A stretch of 64,000 nt of DNA from contig JAIUOD010000002.1 of the NCBI GenBank assembly GCA_020161405.1, forward strand, positions 1 through 64,000, written 5' to 3'. The translations under genes were made by a program, and so were the position numbers. The notes beneath the pieces were generated by a model, which was not told where the DNA came from, made no database searches, and was given only the letters and a program-made list of their open reading frames with translations. The stretch is from Pseudomonadota bacterium (lineage in GTDB: Bacteria > Pseudomonadota > Alphaproteobacteria > Caulobacterales > Aquidulcibacteraceae). Shown here piece after piece: positions 44,399-54,486 of this stretch (position 1 is the stretch's first letter; every line of letters starts with the position of its first letter).

Positions 44399-45361
44399 TT
44401 AAATGGGTTCTATTTCATAACCATTCGCGCCAAACCCATTTACGCGAATAACCTCTTTCACTCGCCGGCCTTCATTAGTCTTGGCGATGGAAATTATAAT
44501 ATCGATTGCCTCTGCGATTACGCTTGGCATTGGTGTTGAAGAAACCTCTGCAACCAGGGATTCAATCCTGGTTAGACCTGATTTTGCGTCATTGGCGTGC
44601 ACTGTTGCAACACCACCGGCATGGCCAGTATTCCATGCCTTCAGTAGCGATAATGCTTCGCCGCCGCGTACTTCTCCGACCAATATGCGATCAGGTCTTA
44701 AGCGCATTGTTGCTTTTAGTAAGCGCAACATATCAACATTGGAATTAGCGCGAAGAATTACTTTATTTGGAGACCGGCATTGAATTTCGGCAGTGTCTTC
44801 AATGATAACTAATCTGTCATTGGGAACCACTTCTGCCATATAATCAATTATGGCATTGGTAAGCGTGGTTTTGCCGGTTCCAGTGCCGCCCACGACAAGA
44901 ATATTCTGCTTATTGGAGACCGCTTGCTTTATTGCTTCGGCTTGTTCAGTGCTCATAATATTGGTTTCAACATAATCAGCTAAGGTAAATATTCGCGTGG
45001 CTTTACGACGGATGGTAAAGCATGGGGCAGAAACAACTGGTGAAATCATTGCCTCAAAGCGACTACCATCCAACGGTAATTCACATTCAATAATTGGGTT
45101 TTCGCGAGTAACCGTGGTGCGATAATGAGCGGCTATAGTTCCAATTAAGCCTTCTGCGCGGGTAGTGGAGAAATTGGTCTCAACTAGTTCAATGTCCTCA
45201 CCCAGTCTTTCAACCCAAAGGCTGCCATCAGGGTTGAGCATAATTTCAATTACATGGGGTTCTTTTAAGAAGCCGCAGATTTTAGAACCAAGTTCACGTG
45301 TTAGCTTCTCTTCTAGTCGAGAAGTTTGCAAACTCTGCAATGAAACCATCTGTTCAGCCAT
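44399..45361 (-). CDS. trbB: TrbB / VirB11 ATPase
   Basis: A 320-aa hexameric secretion ATPase. Walker A is VGGTGTGKTTLTNAI (about 160), the Asp box is LVIIEDTAEIQ, Walker B is ILVGEVRGGEAL, and the His box is GHAGGVATVHAND. It is first in the trb operon. GGAGG lies 7 bp before its ATG. Confidence 0.96.
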   Translation of the reverse strand: MAEQMVSLQSLQTSRLEEKLTRELGSKICGFLKEPHVIEIMLNPDGSLWVERLGEDIELVETNFSTTRAEGLIGTIAAHYRTTVTRENPIIECELPLDGSRFEAMISPVVSAPCFTIRRKATRIFTLADYVETNIMSTEQAEAIKQAVSNKQNILVVGGTGTGKTTLTNAIIDYMAEVVPNDRLVIIEDTAEIQCRSPNKVILRANSNVDMLRLLKATMRLRPDRILVGEVRGGEALSLLKAWNTGHAGGVATVHANDAKSGLTRIESLVAEVSSTPMPSVIAEAIDIIISIAKTNEGRRVKEVIRVNGFGANGYEIEPI

Positions 45362-45817
45362 TCATCAGCCTCCATGATCGGAACCAATCTATGTCGCACT
45401 TAAGCTTGAAGCCCGCGAGCGACAGATAGTTAAAGGCAAGGAATGTGCCATATTCATTGTATTGTCAGTTGAAGTATTAAATTTACAAAATAACTATATA
45501 TTGTCTTATATTTAAATAAATGTCGGATTTACTTAAGTTGTTGTTTTATTAAAGAAAATATATGGATAAACAATCGAAATAATAATTTTCTATTAATTTA
45601 GTATTGATTCGACATATTAGTTTCAAATTTGCGGCTTTAATGAACTGTTAACCATGATTTACAGGAATTGTGTCGATACGGAGTGGTGGTGTATCAAGGT
45701 GGGACAGTAAACGTGAGCACATTGAAACATCATATTTAAGCAATCGATTTGATTTCAATCAATTATCATTTTTAAGTACGTTATATTAGTTATATATATT
45801 TAAATTGGGGATACAGC
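45362..45817. other. Intergenic junction between trb operon and ubi operon
   Basis: A 456-bp A+T-rich region. It contains the trbB promoter side on the left and the ubiT control region on the right. A perfect FNR-type box is at 45749-45762. No copy of the tRNA 3' end is seen, so this is a candidate but unproven edge of the element. Confidence 0.6.
45749..45762 (+). promoter_or_regulatory. FNR-type box before ubiT
   Basis: TTGATTTCAATCAA, a perfect TTGAT-N4-ATCAA palindrome. A TATATT hexamer lies about 27 bp from its centre (45782-45787), close to the spacing of a class II FNR-activated promoter. The ubiT start is at 45818. Confidence 0.8.
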
Positions 45818-46489
45818 TTGGAAAACCGTAGTAAATTTAAACAGTTTAGATTTGGTAATTTGAAAGATATAATAATTAGGAAGGGGTTTAACAAATTTTT
45901 AGATGCACCATATTTTTTAAAACAATCTTTGTTGGACTTGTTAAGCTCAAGAATAAATCACCTTTACTCTAAATTGATTTTTAGGTTACAGCCGTTAGAA
46001 AATAAAATTATAACATATAAGCCAACTTTTTCGGAAAAATTTCTGAAAATGACAATTCTTAATGGAAAAATTAGAATAAAGATTGGTACCGCAAATGATG
46101 TCAAAAATGCTGACGTAAAAATATCATGTGAAATAATTGATTTATTGAAACTTTCCGAAGGTGAAGTTGATGGCGATGCACTATTTTTTTCAAGAAACAT
46201 TGTAATTGAAGGCAATGCCGAAATATTGGTGCTCCTAAGAAATGCCCTCGAAAATGAAGGGCTTGAATTTAGAAATATTATATCGCCTAAAAATGCAATA
46301 TTTGCTGCCTCAATAAATAGAATAATCACAGAGATTGATACTAAACTCGGAAAAGTTGATCAGTTTTTTGATGAAAATTTTAATTTTAGAATAGATGATT
46401 TAGAAACGGAAATGAGTACTTTTTTTACTGATTTAGAACGTACAAACCTTCGGATAGAAAAACTAGAAGGGCGTGTTGCCAGAGGTTGA
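45818..46489 (+). CDS. ubiT: UbiT-like SCP2-domain protein
   Basis: A 223-aa protein with a TTG start after GGGGAT. The segment LLDLLSSRINHLYSKLIFRL and the following SCP2 lipid-binding domain (about 60-150; GKIRIKIGTANDVKNADVKI, then SEGEVDGDALFFSRNIVIEGN) fit UbiT. UbiT binds prenyl intermediates in oxygen-independent ubiquinone synthesis. The C-terminal 50 residues form an acidic coiled coil. It directly precedes ubiU and ubiV, the partners expected for this pathway. Confidence 0.88.
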   Translation: MENRSKFKQFRFGNLKDIIIRKGFNKFLDAPYFLKQSLLDLLSSRINHLYSKLIFRLQPLENKIITYKPTFSEKFLKMTILNGKIRIKIGTANDVKNADVKISCEIIDLLKLSEGEVDGDALFFSRNIVIEGNAEILVLLRNALENEGLEFRNIISPKNAIFAASINRIITEIDTKLGKVDQFFDENFNFRIDDLETEMSTFFTDLERTNLRIEKLEGRVARG

Positions 46490-46493
46490 TATT

Positions 46494-47480
46494 ATGGAAA
46501 AACTTGAAATAGTATGCCCTGCTGGCACATTGTCGGCGGCAATTGTTGCAATAGATGAGGGTGCAGATTGCATTTATTTCGGCTTTAATGATGAGACTAA
46601 TGCAAGAAATTTTCCGGGGCTAAACTTTAGTCGTGAAGAGGCGGCAGAGGCCATTTTATACGCCCATTCCAAAAATTGCAAGGCTATGATTGCGATTAAT
46701 ACTTATATGAATGCGTCAAGTGAGAATAAATGGTTTCAAGCTGTTGATGATGCAATAATATTAGGTGCTGATGCCGTAATACTAGCCGATATTGGCTTAT
46801 TAGCCTATGCAAGAGATAGGCATCCAAAGGCTAAATTGCACCTTTCCGTTCAAGCATCTGCGTCGACGATAAGCAATATTAATTTTTTTGTCGAGGAATT
46901 TGGTGTTCGTCGAGTTGTTTTACCGCGCGTTTTAACGCTTGGACAAATAAGGGATTTAAATAATAGTATTTCTGTTGAAACTGAAATTTTTGCCTTTGGA
47001 GGAATGTGTCCAATGGCGGAGGGAAGATGTTATCTTTCGTCTTATATTACTGGCAAATCACCAAATTCGCATGGGGTTTGTTCCCCCGCATCACATGTTA
47101 AATATCTAGATGAAAAAGGTGAACTTGTATCCCGATTGGGTGATTTTACAATTAATAAATTTGATAAAAATGAACTCGCTGGTTATCCTACCCTTTGCAA
47201 AGGTAGGTTCAGAATTAACGATGATGTGGATTATTTTTTTGAAGATCCAGTAAGTTTAAATGTCTTAGAAAACTTAACTGAAGTTGTAAACTCTGGTGTC
47301 TCTGCGCTTAAAATTGAAGGGCGGCAACGTGGGAAAGCCTATGTAAAAGAAGTAGTTAGAACATTTAGAAAAGCAATTGATGATTTCTATAATAATCTAC
47401 CACACCAGCATGCCAATCTTACACATTTGTGTGAGGGCGGGAAGGTTACGACAGGTGCATATTACAGGAAGTGGCGATAA
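46494..47480 (+). CDS. ubiU: UbiU, U32-peptidase-like hydroxylation protein
   Basis: A 328-aa protein that begins MEKLEIVCPAGT. Together with UbiV it hydroxylates ubiquinone precursors without oxygen. The four cluster ligands are Cys172 and Cys179 (MCPMAEGRC), Cys196 (GVCSP) and Cys235 (TLCKGR). The spacing is the same as in E. coli UbiU, consistent with a 4Fe-4S cluster. The ATG at 46494 is chosen over an upstream start at 46473 inside ubiT. It lies 4 bp after ubiT. Confidence 0.95.
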   Translation: MEKLEIVCPAGTLSAAIVAIDEGADCIYFGFNDETNARNFPGLNFSREEAAEAILYAHSKNCKAMIAINTYMNASSENKWFQAVDDAIILGADAVILADIGLLAYARDRHPKAKLHLSVQASASTISNINFFVEEFGVRRVVLPRVLTLGQIRDLNNSISVETEIFAFGGMCPMAEGRCYLSSYITGKSPNSHGVCSPASHVKYLDEKGELVSRLGDFTINKFDKNELAGYPTLCKGRFRINDDVDYFFEDPVSLNVLENLTEVVNSGVSALKIEGRQRGKAYVKEVVRTFRKAIDDFYNNLPHQHANLTHLCEGGKVTTGAYYRKWR

Positions 47481-47481
47481 T

Positions 47482-48372
47482 ATGACTATTACATTAGGTC
47501 CATTATTATTTAATTGGAGTGATGAAAAATTCTTAGATTTCTATTCTATGGTGGCTAATGAATTAGAAGTTTCTGAAGTATATATTGGTGAAGTTGTATG
47601 TTCAAAAAGGTTACAGCTTTATTCAAAACACTTAGACGGTGTAATAGAAACATTAAAACGCTGTGGGAAAAATGTAATTTTTTCAAGCCTAAGCCTAATA
47701 AATTCTGAAGCTGAGAAAAAGCAACAATTAAAAATAATTTCGAACCACGATTTTGATGCTATCGAATTAAACGATTTATCTTTAATGCAATTTGTTAATA
47801 AAGAACATTGTCGAATTGGCCCATATATTAATATTTATAATCCATCGGCCTTGAATTTCTTTATTAATAAAGGCTTTAATGGCTTTACTTTGCCTATCGA
47901 ATTAAGTGAAGCAACGATATTAGAGTTGTTGAGAGCAAAGAAAACAAATTTCGAAATTCAAGTATTTGGAAAAATGCCACTTGCAATATCTGCACGTTGC
48001 TATCATGCAAGGTCATATGGCCTTACAAAAGATAGCTGCGAGTTCATTTGTATTAAAGATCGTGGAGGCCTGCTCTCTAAAACTTTGGATGGTGAAAAAT
48101 ATCTAATTATTAATGGCACGCAAACTATGTCTTCAACTTGCTTAAATATGATACGTGAAATCGATATATTGTACAATCTCGGCTTTTCAAGATTTAGGGT
48201 ATCACCACAATCTGAAAATATATTGCAAGTAGTCAAAATATTTAATGAATCTCAACAAAATAAATTTGATAAAAGTGAAGCGTATGAAAAATTAACGCGA
48301 TTAATGCCAAATGAAAATTTTTCAAATGGTTTTTTTTATGGGCAAGAGGGGCATAAATATTTTTATACTTAG
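47482..48372 (+). CDS. ubiV: UbiV, U32-peptidase-like partner of UbiU
   Basis: A 296-aa protein that begins MTITLGPLLFNW. Cys40, Cys173, Cys186 and Cys190 reproduce the spacing of the E. coli UbiV 4Fe-4S ligands (13 and 4 residues between the last three). It forms a complex with UbiU for oxygen-independent ubiquinone hydroxylation. It starts 1 bp after the ubiU stop and is convergent with the FAD oxidoreductase gene. Confidence 0.95.
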   Translation: MTITLGPLLFNWSDEKFLDFYSMVANELEVSEVYIGEVVCSKRLQLYSKHLDGVIETLKRCGKNVIFSSLSLINSEAEKKQQLKIISNHDFDAIELNDLSLMQFVNKEHCRIGPYINIYNPSALNFFINKGFNGFTLPIELSEATILELLRAKKTNFEIQVFGKMPLAISARCYHARSYGLTKDSCEFICIKDRGGLLSKTLDGEKYLIINGTQTMSSTCLNMIREIDILYNLGFSRFRVSPQSENILQVVKIFNESQQNKFDKSEAYEKLTRLMPNENFSNGFFYGQEGHKYFYT

Positions 48373-48392
48373 GTGCCATGAAATTCGCTACT

Positions 48393-49439
48393 TTATGAAT
48401 GATTGAAATTACTCTCAAATAAATAGGAATTGGCATTATCACGGTTTAATATTTTGTCTCTAATAACTTCTGCTGCGATTGGGGAAAAAAGGAAACCATG
48501 CCGATACATGCCATTAATGTGAAAAGCATTGCCATTATAGGAAATCTTTGGTGTTTTATTTTTAAAGCTTGGACGTATTCCATTATTTAATTTCAACAAA
48601 TGTGAACTCTCAAATCTATTTGAAAATGCATTAGCAACGTCAATAAGCAGTTTTAAGCCTATTATTCGGGCTTTTCGTGGGTTTGCGTCTTCTTCAATTC
48701 TTGAGGTTGCACCAATAATGAAACGTCCCATACCATATGGGACAATGTAATAAATATTATTTTCGTACCAAAATCTAACAGGCCTTGTTAATTTAATATC
48801 ATGATTTTCAATTAAGATTGTTTCACCTTTTATGCATAATAAGTCATTATAATCTGCTTCCCACCCCCTTGCATCGATAACCCAATCAAATTGATCTTTT
48901 ATAGTTATAGGTGTTACCATTTCTCTTTTTAGTTTAGCACCACATTTTATTAAGTGTTGTATAATTATTTTTTGTGAATTTGGTGCGCTTAAATTTATGT
49001 CTTTGGGGAAAAATATTGCATCAGTAAATTTGGGCGAAATGTCTGGCTCCAAATACTTTAATTGTTTTTTATCGAAAGTTTGAAATTCAATATCAGTAGA
49101 TTTTAGAATATTTTGGAATTTATTTATTTTTGATTGTTGGAAGCTTTGCGATAATAATAAACTTCCATTGGTTTGGAGTATACAATTATGTTTTTTAGAA
49201 AAATTATTCCAAAAAACAACGCTTTCAATCGAGCAATTAATAAAGGAATATGGTAAATCCAACAATTCGCCCCCGGGATTAATCATTCCCGAAGCAACAT
49301 GGCTTGCACCCTTTCCAGGAAAGCCGCTTTTATCGAAGATCGTAATATCAAAGCCATCATACGATAGCTTATACGCACACATTAGGCCACTTATGCCAGC
49401 ACCAATAATGCCTATTTTTATATTGTTGCAAAAACTCAT
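48393..49439 (-). CDS. FAD-dependent oxidoreductase, ThiO / D-amino-acid oxidase type
   Basis: A 348-aa protein with the dinucleotide motif IGIIGAGISGLMCAYKLS near the N terminus, then GKGASHVASGMINPGG. The C-terminal GMYRHGFLFSPIAAEVIRDK is the GHG/FSP pattern of glycine-oxidase-like ThiO enzymes. It could make the thiazole precursor for thiamine or oxidise another amine. No thiamine genes lie nearby. An upstream in-frame ATG at 49496 would add 19 residues. Neither start has a strong ribosome site. Confidence 0.75.
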   Translation of the reverse strand: MSFCNNIKIGIIGAGISGLMCAYKLSYDGFDITIFDKSGFPGKGASHVASGMINPGGELLDLPYSFINCSIESVVFWNNFSKKHNCILQTNGSLLLSQSFQQSKINKFQNILKSTDIEFQTFDKKQLKYLEPDISPKFTDAIFFPKDINLSAPNSQKIIIQHLIKCGAKLKREMVTPITIKDQFDWVIDARGWEADYNDLLCIKGETILIENHDIKLTRPVRFWYENNIYYIVPYGMGRFIIGATSRIEEDANPRKARIIGLKLLIDVANAFSNRFESSHLLKLNNGIRPSFKNKTPKISYNGNAFHINGMYRHGFLFSPIAAEVIRDKILNRDNANSYLFESNFNHS

Positions 49440-49577
49440 TCTCTCTGATGCACTAAAATATTTATTTGTAACTTGATTTGGCTCAAGTGATGCCAATACT
49501 ATTTATTCTATCCATTGTATTCAGTTTATGTAAATTTGAAAAATGCTTATATCAAGGGATTTAATGTATAGGTGGAT

Positions 49578-50681
49578 ATGGCAAAGCAATTTGAATATTA
49601 TAGATTGGTGCTTATCTGGTTAGTTATTAGTTTATTATTTTGGTGGTTTAATCTAATATGTTGCAATTTGCCAATTAAAGATTTCGGCTTTTTACATAGG
49701 TTTGAGCTTATATATGCTTATTTTTCAGGCATTTTTACCATTTATGCATTTCATTGGACCTTATTGAAACGTGCAAATATCAAATTTAAACTGCCAATGA
49801 TTCAAATTTGGTTTTTATTGTGGGGTGTTGCGCGATATATTTCATTTGTATTTCCAGCAAGTAATCTCTATTTTATTGTTAATTCACTTGCCCCCATATT
49901 TGTTTTAGTATTGTTGCTTCATATTGTTTTTGATGAAGGTGCAATGCGCATAAAATTGATTTTGATACCTAATGTCGCGCTGATTCTTACTAACGTCATT
50001 TATTCAAATGGTGCCATTGAAACATCGTTAAGAATTCTGATTGTGCTGCCCACAATTCTTATAATGTTTTACGGTGGAAGAATTTTGGATAGTGAAATGC
50101 ATAACTCACTTAATAAAATGCAAAACCATTTTATTAACCGCAGGTTAAGTTCATTATTAGAAGTATTGTTATTTTTATCATTATTTCTTTGGATATTAAT
50201 GATTGTACAGCAATATAAATCTAGTTTCGGTTTGATTTATATTTTACTATTTATAACTAGAATTTTGCTATGGGTCTTAATAATTAATTTTAAAAAGCCA
50301 TATAATCTTTTAGTAATTATTCCATTTCTATGGATTTTCTTTGCAAGCCTTCGAGTCTTCTTTCTTGCGCAATTGGACGTTATAACAGTACATATACTTA
50401 CTTTAGGTGTCCTTATGAGCATGACCTTTGTTTTTATTAATAGGTCAATGCAAAGGACCTGTAGCAATTCCCTAACTGAAACATTTTTTAAAAAATATGT
50501 TTTTACACTTTTACAGTTATCACTAATTTTTAGGATGTTGGCGGATTGTTTTAAAAGCTATTCGATTATTTTTTACTCTGTTTCAATTTGTGTTTTAATT
50601 TTTTCTATAATTCTACAAATGCGAATTATAACAACAAATATAAAGTATAGGGAGAATAGTTTACATGACTCATTGAAGTAG
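49578..50681 (+). CDS. nnrS: NnrS-family haem membrane protein
   Basis: A 367-aa protein with about ten to twelve membrane helices. The conserved VHILTLGVLMSMTFVFINRS near 280 is the NnrS signature, with His as haem ligand. NnrS relieves nitric-oxide stress during denitrification by keeping metals free of dinitrosyl-iron complexes. The start is either GTG 49572 or ATG 49578; AGG lies 5 bp before the latter. Confidence 0.88.
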   Translation: MAKQFEYYRLVLIWLVISLLFWWFNLICCNLPIKDFGFLHRFELIYAYFSGIFTIYAFHWTLLKRANIKFKLPMIQIWFLLWGVARYISFVFPASNLYFIVNSLAPIFVLVLLLHIVFDEGAMRIKLILIPNVALILTNVIYSNGAIETSLRILIVLPTILIMFYGGRILDSEMHNSLNKMQNHFINRRLSSLLEVLLFLSLFLWILMIVQQYKSSFGLIYILLFITRILLWVLIINFKKPYNLLVIIPFLWIFFASLRVFFLAQLDVITVHILTLGVLMSMTFVFINRSMQRTCSNSLTETFFKKYVFTLLQLSLIFRMLADCFKSYSIIFYSVSICVLIFSIILQMRIITTNIKYRENSLHDSLK

Positions 50682-51017
50682 GATAGTCCCGCGTTTTTTC
50701 TAATACTAAAAAATTTATTAATATCTGGCAGGGGCTAGTGCTCAGTCAAATAAAATAAATAAACTCTTCATCCTAAGAAATTATCATCTTTCTATTGGCA
50801 GAATAAATATATATAGTAAATACAAAATAGATTTACTTGCCTGTTTATGAATGAAGCAATCATAATGTATGTGAAATTTTGCTTTAACTTGTCCAATTTT
50901 AAGACAAAATTATCCATTTTGCGAGATGTTATATATGTAAAAAATCTATATATTTAAATTGTTTTCTAATTTTATTTTGTGGATTTTTAGAACAAAGTAA
51001 AGAATTGAAAATTGAAC
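50682..51017. other. A+T-rich intergenic region
   Basis: A 336-bp region of very low GC before the PAS gene. TTGTC and GACAA half-sites near 50890 are 9 bp apart, too far for an FNR or NnrR box. No gene or RNA was recognised. Confidence 0.5.
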
Positions 51018-51551
51018 ATGACAAATAGTGTTGAAAGATTTTTTGGAGAAGACGAACTTATAGTTAGTAAGACTGATTTAAAAGGGCGCCTTACTTATTG
51101 TAATGACGTTTTTATCAGAATATCTGGCTATTCTGAATCTGAATGCCTCGGGCAACAGCATAGTTTAATTCGGCACGCAGATATGCCAAGATGCGTATTC
51201 AAACTTCTTTGGGACACAATTCATGACGGACGTGAAATTTTCGCCTATGTTATTAATCGGTGCAAGAATGGCGATTATTACTGGGTCAATGCCCATGTCA
51301 CCCCAAGTCGTGATGCGTCAGGTAATATTATTGGGTTTCATTCTAATCGTCGGGTTCCTGATCGTGAAATTTTAAACCACATTATATCACCACTTTATAG
51401 GGATTTGCTCGCAGAGGAAAGTCGCCATGCAAATCGTAAGGATGGACTTATTGCGTCAAGTGAAATGCTTACAAATTTACTTGCGAGCAATAAGGTTGAA
51501 TATGATGAATTTATAGCGACCTTGCGCCCCACTAAACAAGCTGCAGCCTAA
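51018..51551 (+). CDS. Aer-like PAS-domain sensor
   Basis: A 177-aa protein that is a single PAS domain: ELIVSKTDLKGRLTYCNDVF, then GYSESECLGQQHSLIRHADM, then NGDYYWVNAHVTPSRDASGN. This is the flavin-binding Aer subtype, with the conserved Trp and Asn. It lacks the HAMP and signalling parts, which are on the next gene. It probably reports redox or oxygen state to the soluble receptor encoded 28 bp downstream. Confidence 0.88.
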   Translation: MTNSVERFFGEDELIVSKTDLKGRLTYCNDVFIRISGYSESECLGQQHSLIRHADMPRCVFKLLWDTIHDGREIFAYVINRCKNGDYYWVNAHVTPSRDASGNIIGFHSNRRVPDREILNHIISPLYRDLLAEESRHANRKDGLIASSEMLTNLLASNKVEYDEFIATLRPTKQAAA

Positions 51552-51579
51552 ACTAATGCACAATAGATAGAGTAAATAC

Positions 51580-52731
51580 ATGTTTTCAAATGACTATAAA
51601 TCAGCCGTATTAAAAGCTATCGAAGTTTGCGAAGCAGTTTCAAACGGTGATTTCGAAGCGAGAATAAAAAATATCAATGAAAAAGGAGATGCAGGCAATC
51701 TTCTACATCTTATTAATCGCTTAATAGACAAATCAGACGCTTATATTCGCGAATCCCGCGCTTCATTGGAATATATGGCCGCAAATAAATATTTTAGACG
51801 TATATCAGAACGCGGAATGCCGGGGGCATTTGGTGAAGCAAGCCGAGCCGCCAATGCTGCTATGGATTATATTGAAAAAAAAGTCGACACTTTTTCAACT
51901 GTCGTCAAATCTTTTGAAAATAAAATGGAAGAAGTTGTTGATTCTGTTGCAAACTCGGCATCTGAATTAGAAGCATTGGCGGCGAATTTAAGGAATTCGT
52001 CGTCTTCAGCCCAAGAACAATCAACTAATGTTGCCGCAGCAGCAGAACAATCTTCTGCAAATGTTAATTCAGTTGCCGCCGCTACCGAAGAAATGGCGAA
52101 TTCAGTTGCAGAAATTAACCACCAAGTTACGCAATCGTCAATTATAACTAATAATGCGGTGATGGATGTGGAGCAGGCAACCTTGGATATTAATAAATTG
52201 TCGGAAAGCTCATCAAAAATTGGCAATATTCTTGCCATAATAGTTGATATTGCAAGTCAAACTAACCTTTTGGCTTTAAATGCAACCATCGAAGCCGCTA
52301 GAGCTGGTGAGGCAGGGAAGGGGTTTGCTGTTGTAGCATCAGAAGTAAAAGCACTTGCAAGCCAAACTGCAAAAGCCACTGATGAAATCACATTGCAAAT
52401 TTCTGAAATCCAAAATTCTAGTAATCAAGCAGTTCAATCAATTAAAACAATTGCCAATACAATTAATAATGTAAGTTCGATTGCAACCGCAATCGCCGCT
52501 GCAGTGGAGGAGCAAAGTGCTGCGACAAATGAAGTGGCGCGAAATATTGACCAAGCCTCAACCGGAACAATGGAAGTAAGCGCTAGCATTGGCTCAATTA
52601 GTCAAGTCATTTCAGAATATAGTGTTGCAACCTCACAAATCCTTGAAACTTCAACTGAATTGTCACAAAGGAGTGACGCAATGCGGAATTCGGTGTCAGA
52701 CTTTTTGGTAGAAGTTAGAAAAGCGATTTAA
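51580..52731 (+). CDS. Soluble methyl-accepting chemotaxis protein
   Basis: A 383-aa receptor without membrane segments. The N-terminal helical part (about 1-110) lacks a clear sensor. The signalling domain is intact. The hairpin tip reads [20 protein letters not shown], then [18 protein letters not shown], which contacts CheA and CheW. It pairs with the PAS protein upstream as a split, cytosolic aerotaxis-type receptor. Confidence 0.92.
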   Translation: MFSNDYKSAVLKAIEVCEAVSNGDFEARIKNINEKGDAGNLLHLINRLIDKSDAYIRESRASLEYMAANKYFRRISERGMPGAFGEASRAANAAMDYIEKKVDTFSTVVKSFENKMEEVVDSVANSASELEALAANLRNSSSSAQEQSTNVAAAAEQSSANVNSVAAATEEMANSVAEINHQVTQSSIITNNAVMDVEQATLDINKLSESSSKIGNILAIIVDIASQTNLLALNATIEAARAGEAGKGFAVVASEVKALASQTAKATDEITLQISEIQNSSNQAVQSIKTIANTINNVSSIATAIAAAVEEQSAATNEVARNIDQASTGTMEVSASIGSISQVISEYSVATSQILETSTELSQRSDAMRNSVSDFLVEVRKAI

Positions 52732-52749
52732 TTCATCAATATGAGAAAC

Positions 52750-53508
52750 CTAAATCAGTTTAATTTGCTTTAGAAATAACTGAACGGCCGCAAAAATTAC
52801 TAATGCGGCAGTTGTTAATGCTAGATTTTTTGAAGTAAAGAATTTTATGGCAAATCTATTTCCAATTTGCCCTCCGATTAAAACAAGAAGCGGCAATAGA
52901 TAAATCAATTTATTTTGCGTATCAAAACCATGCTTTTGCAATTGACCGATTAATCCTGATATGGAATTTACCAAAATAAAAAGCGATGCTGTAGCAGCAA
53001 TTTGTTTGGAATTTGCCGCCCGTATTTGATAAAGTATTGGCGATAAAAGTATTCCGCCGCCTATTCCTGTGAAGCCAGCGATTAGCCCTAATATGCCACC
53101 AATAAGCATTAAAAGCATTGGTTTTGTAGGCCTTAATTGGGGATCTTCATAATTGTTCTTAAATGCAGACCTTAACAGTGCTACGCCTGATAGAAAAAGG
53201 GCGCAGATAAGAAGCCATATAAATGTCTTCTTACTGACTGGCACAATCCCACCAATGAAAGCCATAGGAACTGAAGCGATAGCAAGATACGAAAAAAGGC
53301 GAAAATCAATTGCTTTCGACCTTGCATAATTTATAGAATTCCCAGAAACTACAATTATATTGGATATTAATGAGATTGGCGCAATTGAATTATAAGCGAC
53401 ACCCATCAAAACCAATAATGCGGTATATGATGAGCCGCCACCGAACCCCACGCTAGAATAGATTAGTGCGACACAAAAAAAGGCAATTGCTAGAATAAAT
53501 GTTTGCAT
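52750..53508 (-). CDS. TauE/SafE-family permease
   Basis: A 252-aa protein with about eight membrane helices in two similar halves. GFGGGSSYTALLVLMG in the first half and GGILGLIAGFTGIGGGILLS in the second are the family repeats. It probably exports sulfur-containing anions such as sulfite. It is last in the moa operon and may remove sulfur compounds released during Moco or respiratory metabolism (inference). The ATG at 53508 is preferred to a TTG at 53526. Confidence 0.85.
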   Translation of the reverse strand: MQTFILAIAFFCVALIYSSVGFGGGSSYTALLVLMGVAYNSIAPISLISNIIVVSGNSINYARSKAIDFRLFSYLAIASVPMAFIGGIVPVSKKTFIWLLICALFLSGVALLRSAFKNNYEDPQLRPTKPMLLMLIGGILGLIAGFTGIGGGILLSPILYQIRAANSKQIAATASLFILVNSISGLIGQLQKHGFDTQNKLIYLLPLLVLIGGQIGNRFAIKFFTSKNLALTTAALVIFAAVQLFLKQIKLI

Positions 53509-53515
53509 TCTTATA

Positions 53516-54166
53516 TCAACCGGCAAACAAGATATTATTTTCTAAATGAATGTGCTCACAAAGTGCTAATTTGAAGTCATTCACAAATTGATATAATAGC
53601 CGCCAAGAGTTACAGGCATCACTTGGTGGAATGAAGTTACTTGTTAAATCGGCAAGCCTTTCTATTTCTTCAATATGTGAAATGTGTTCTTGTTGCATGA
53701 CAAATATAGGGCCGCCAGCCATGTTTTTTGAACCTTGGGCAATCATTGGGAACAAAATCATTTCTTCTTTATTCATGTGGCTTTCAAGTTCAAAAAGCAT
53801 TTTCTCAAGCTGTGCCGCTAAGCCATGAGGGCATTCTTTGTGTTCACAATGAACAGCTTCAATCTTGCTTGCCAGTTTGATAATTTCCGGCAATTGATTT
53901 CTATGACTTTCATGGAAATTCGCTATTAGGTGAGAAATCAATTTATTCGGTGCTTCTTCACGCCAGTCTTTTTGCGGCGTTTTTCCTTTAATATCGATAT
54001 CATATTTGCTCACAACTTCATCTAAATCAGTGCTCAGTTGTGCAAATTCGCTTTTTATATCCTTAGCACCATTTAGTAATAAATCGGCCTTAAGCGCGAT
54101 TAAAATTGTGACACCATTTTCAATTTGGCAAGCAAAATCTATTAGTGAATTATCTTCATTTATCAT
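53516..54166 (-). CDS. ytfE: RIC / YtfE / NorA-type di-iron repair protein
   Basis: A 216-aa hemerythrin-like protein. The ligand pattern is LIANFHESHRNQLPEII, EAVHCEHKECPHGL, ELESHMNKEEMILFPMI, FVMQQEHISHIEE and CEHIHLENNILF. These proteins repair iron-sulfur clusters damaged by nitric oxide, or bind NO in denitrifiers (NorA/DnrN). The N-terminal ScdA-type domain is degenerate, without the usual CxC. The moa operon location ties it to nitrate respiration. Confidence 0.88.
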   Translation of the reverse strand: MINEDNSLIDFACQIENGVTILIALKADLLLNGAKDIKSEFAQLSTDLDEVVSKYDIDIKGKTPQKDWREEAPNKLISHLIANFHESHRNQLPEIIKLASKIEAVHCEHKECPHGLAAQLEKMLFELESHMNKEEMILFPMIAQGSKNMAGGPIFVMQQEHISHIEEIERLADLTSNFIPPSDACNSWRLLYQFVNDFKLALCEHIHLENNILFAG

Positions 54167-54167
54167 A

Positions 54168-54485
54168 TCAGTTTTCCTTATTTATGACGGCTGCACCAAC
54201 GATAATATTTTTCTCATTAATCTTTAGGCTTTTACGGATTGCTATTTGTCCGCGTGAGACATCAAAAAACTTGGGCAAAGCACTTTTTGCAATTTTCAGA
54301 ACGTAACCATCGCTATCAACGTCAATTTCAATTTCTTCTTTGCTATTTTCGATTATTAGAGCAAATCGCAAATAGATACTTCCGATATCGATTTTTGTAG
54401 TCAGGATTTTCTTGTTGATTAGCTTGTCAATTTCGTCATTGGTGACAAAATAAATTATTCTATCTTGGGCGATATGAATTTCCAT
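54168..54485 (-). CDS. Hypothetical protein in moa operon
   Basis: A 105-aa soluble protein, alternating strands, with no cysteine motif. It resembles small DUF7009-type proteins only loosely. It lies between mobA and ytfE with 1-bp spacings, so it is surely co-expressed. The ATG at 54485 avoids overlap with mobA. A role in Moco insertion or nitric-oxide response is possible but unsupported. Confidence 0.65.
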   Translation of the reverse strand: MEIHIAQDRIIYFVTNDEIDKLINKKILTTKIDIGSIYLRFALIIENSKEEIEIDVDSDGYVLKIAKSALPKFFDVSRGQIAIRKSLKINEKNIIVGAAVINKEN

Positions 54486-54486
54486 C

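Noticed and set aside
45362..45817. Right attachment site of the element
   Set aside because: No match to the tRNA 3' end (GTTCAAATCCTGCCCCCGCA) was seen here; the boundary cannot be claimed.
50880..50910. FNR/NnrR-like half-sites TTGTC and GACAA before the PAS gene
   Set aside because: The spacing is 9 bp instead of 4, so it does not fit the dimer site.
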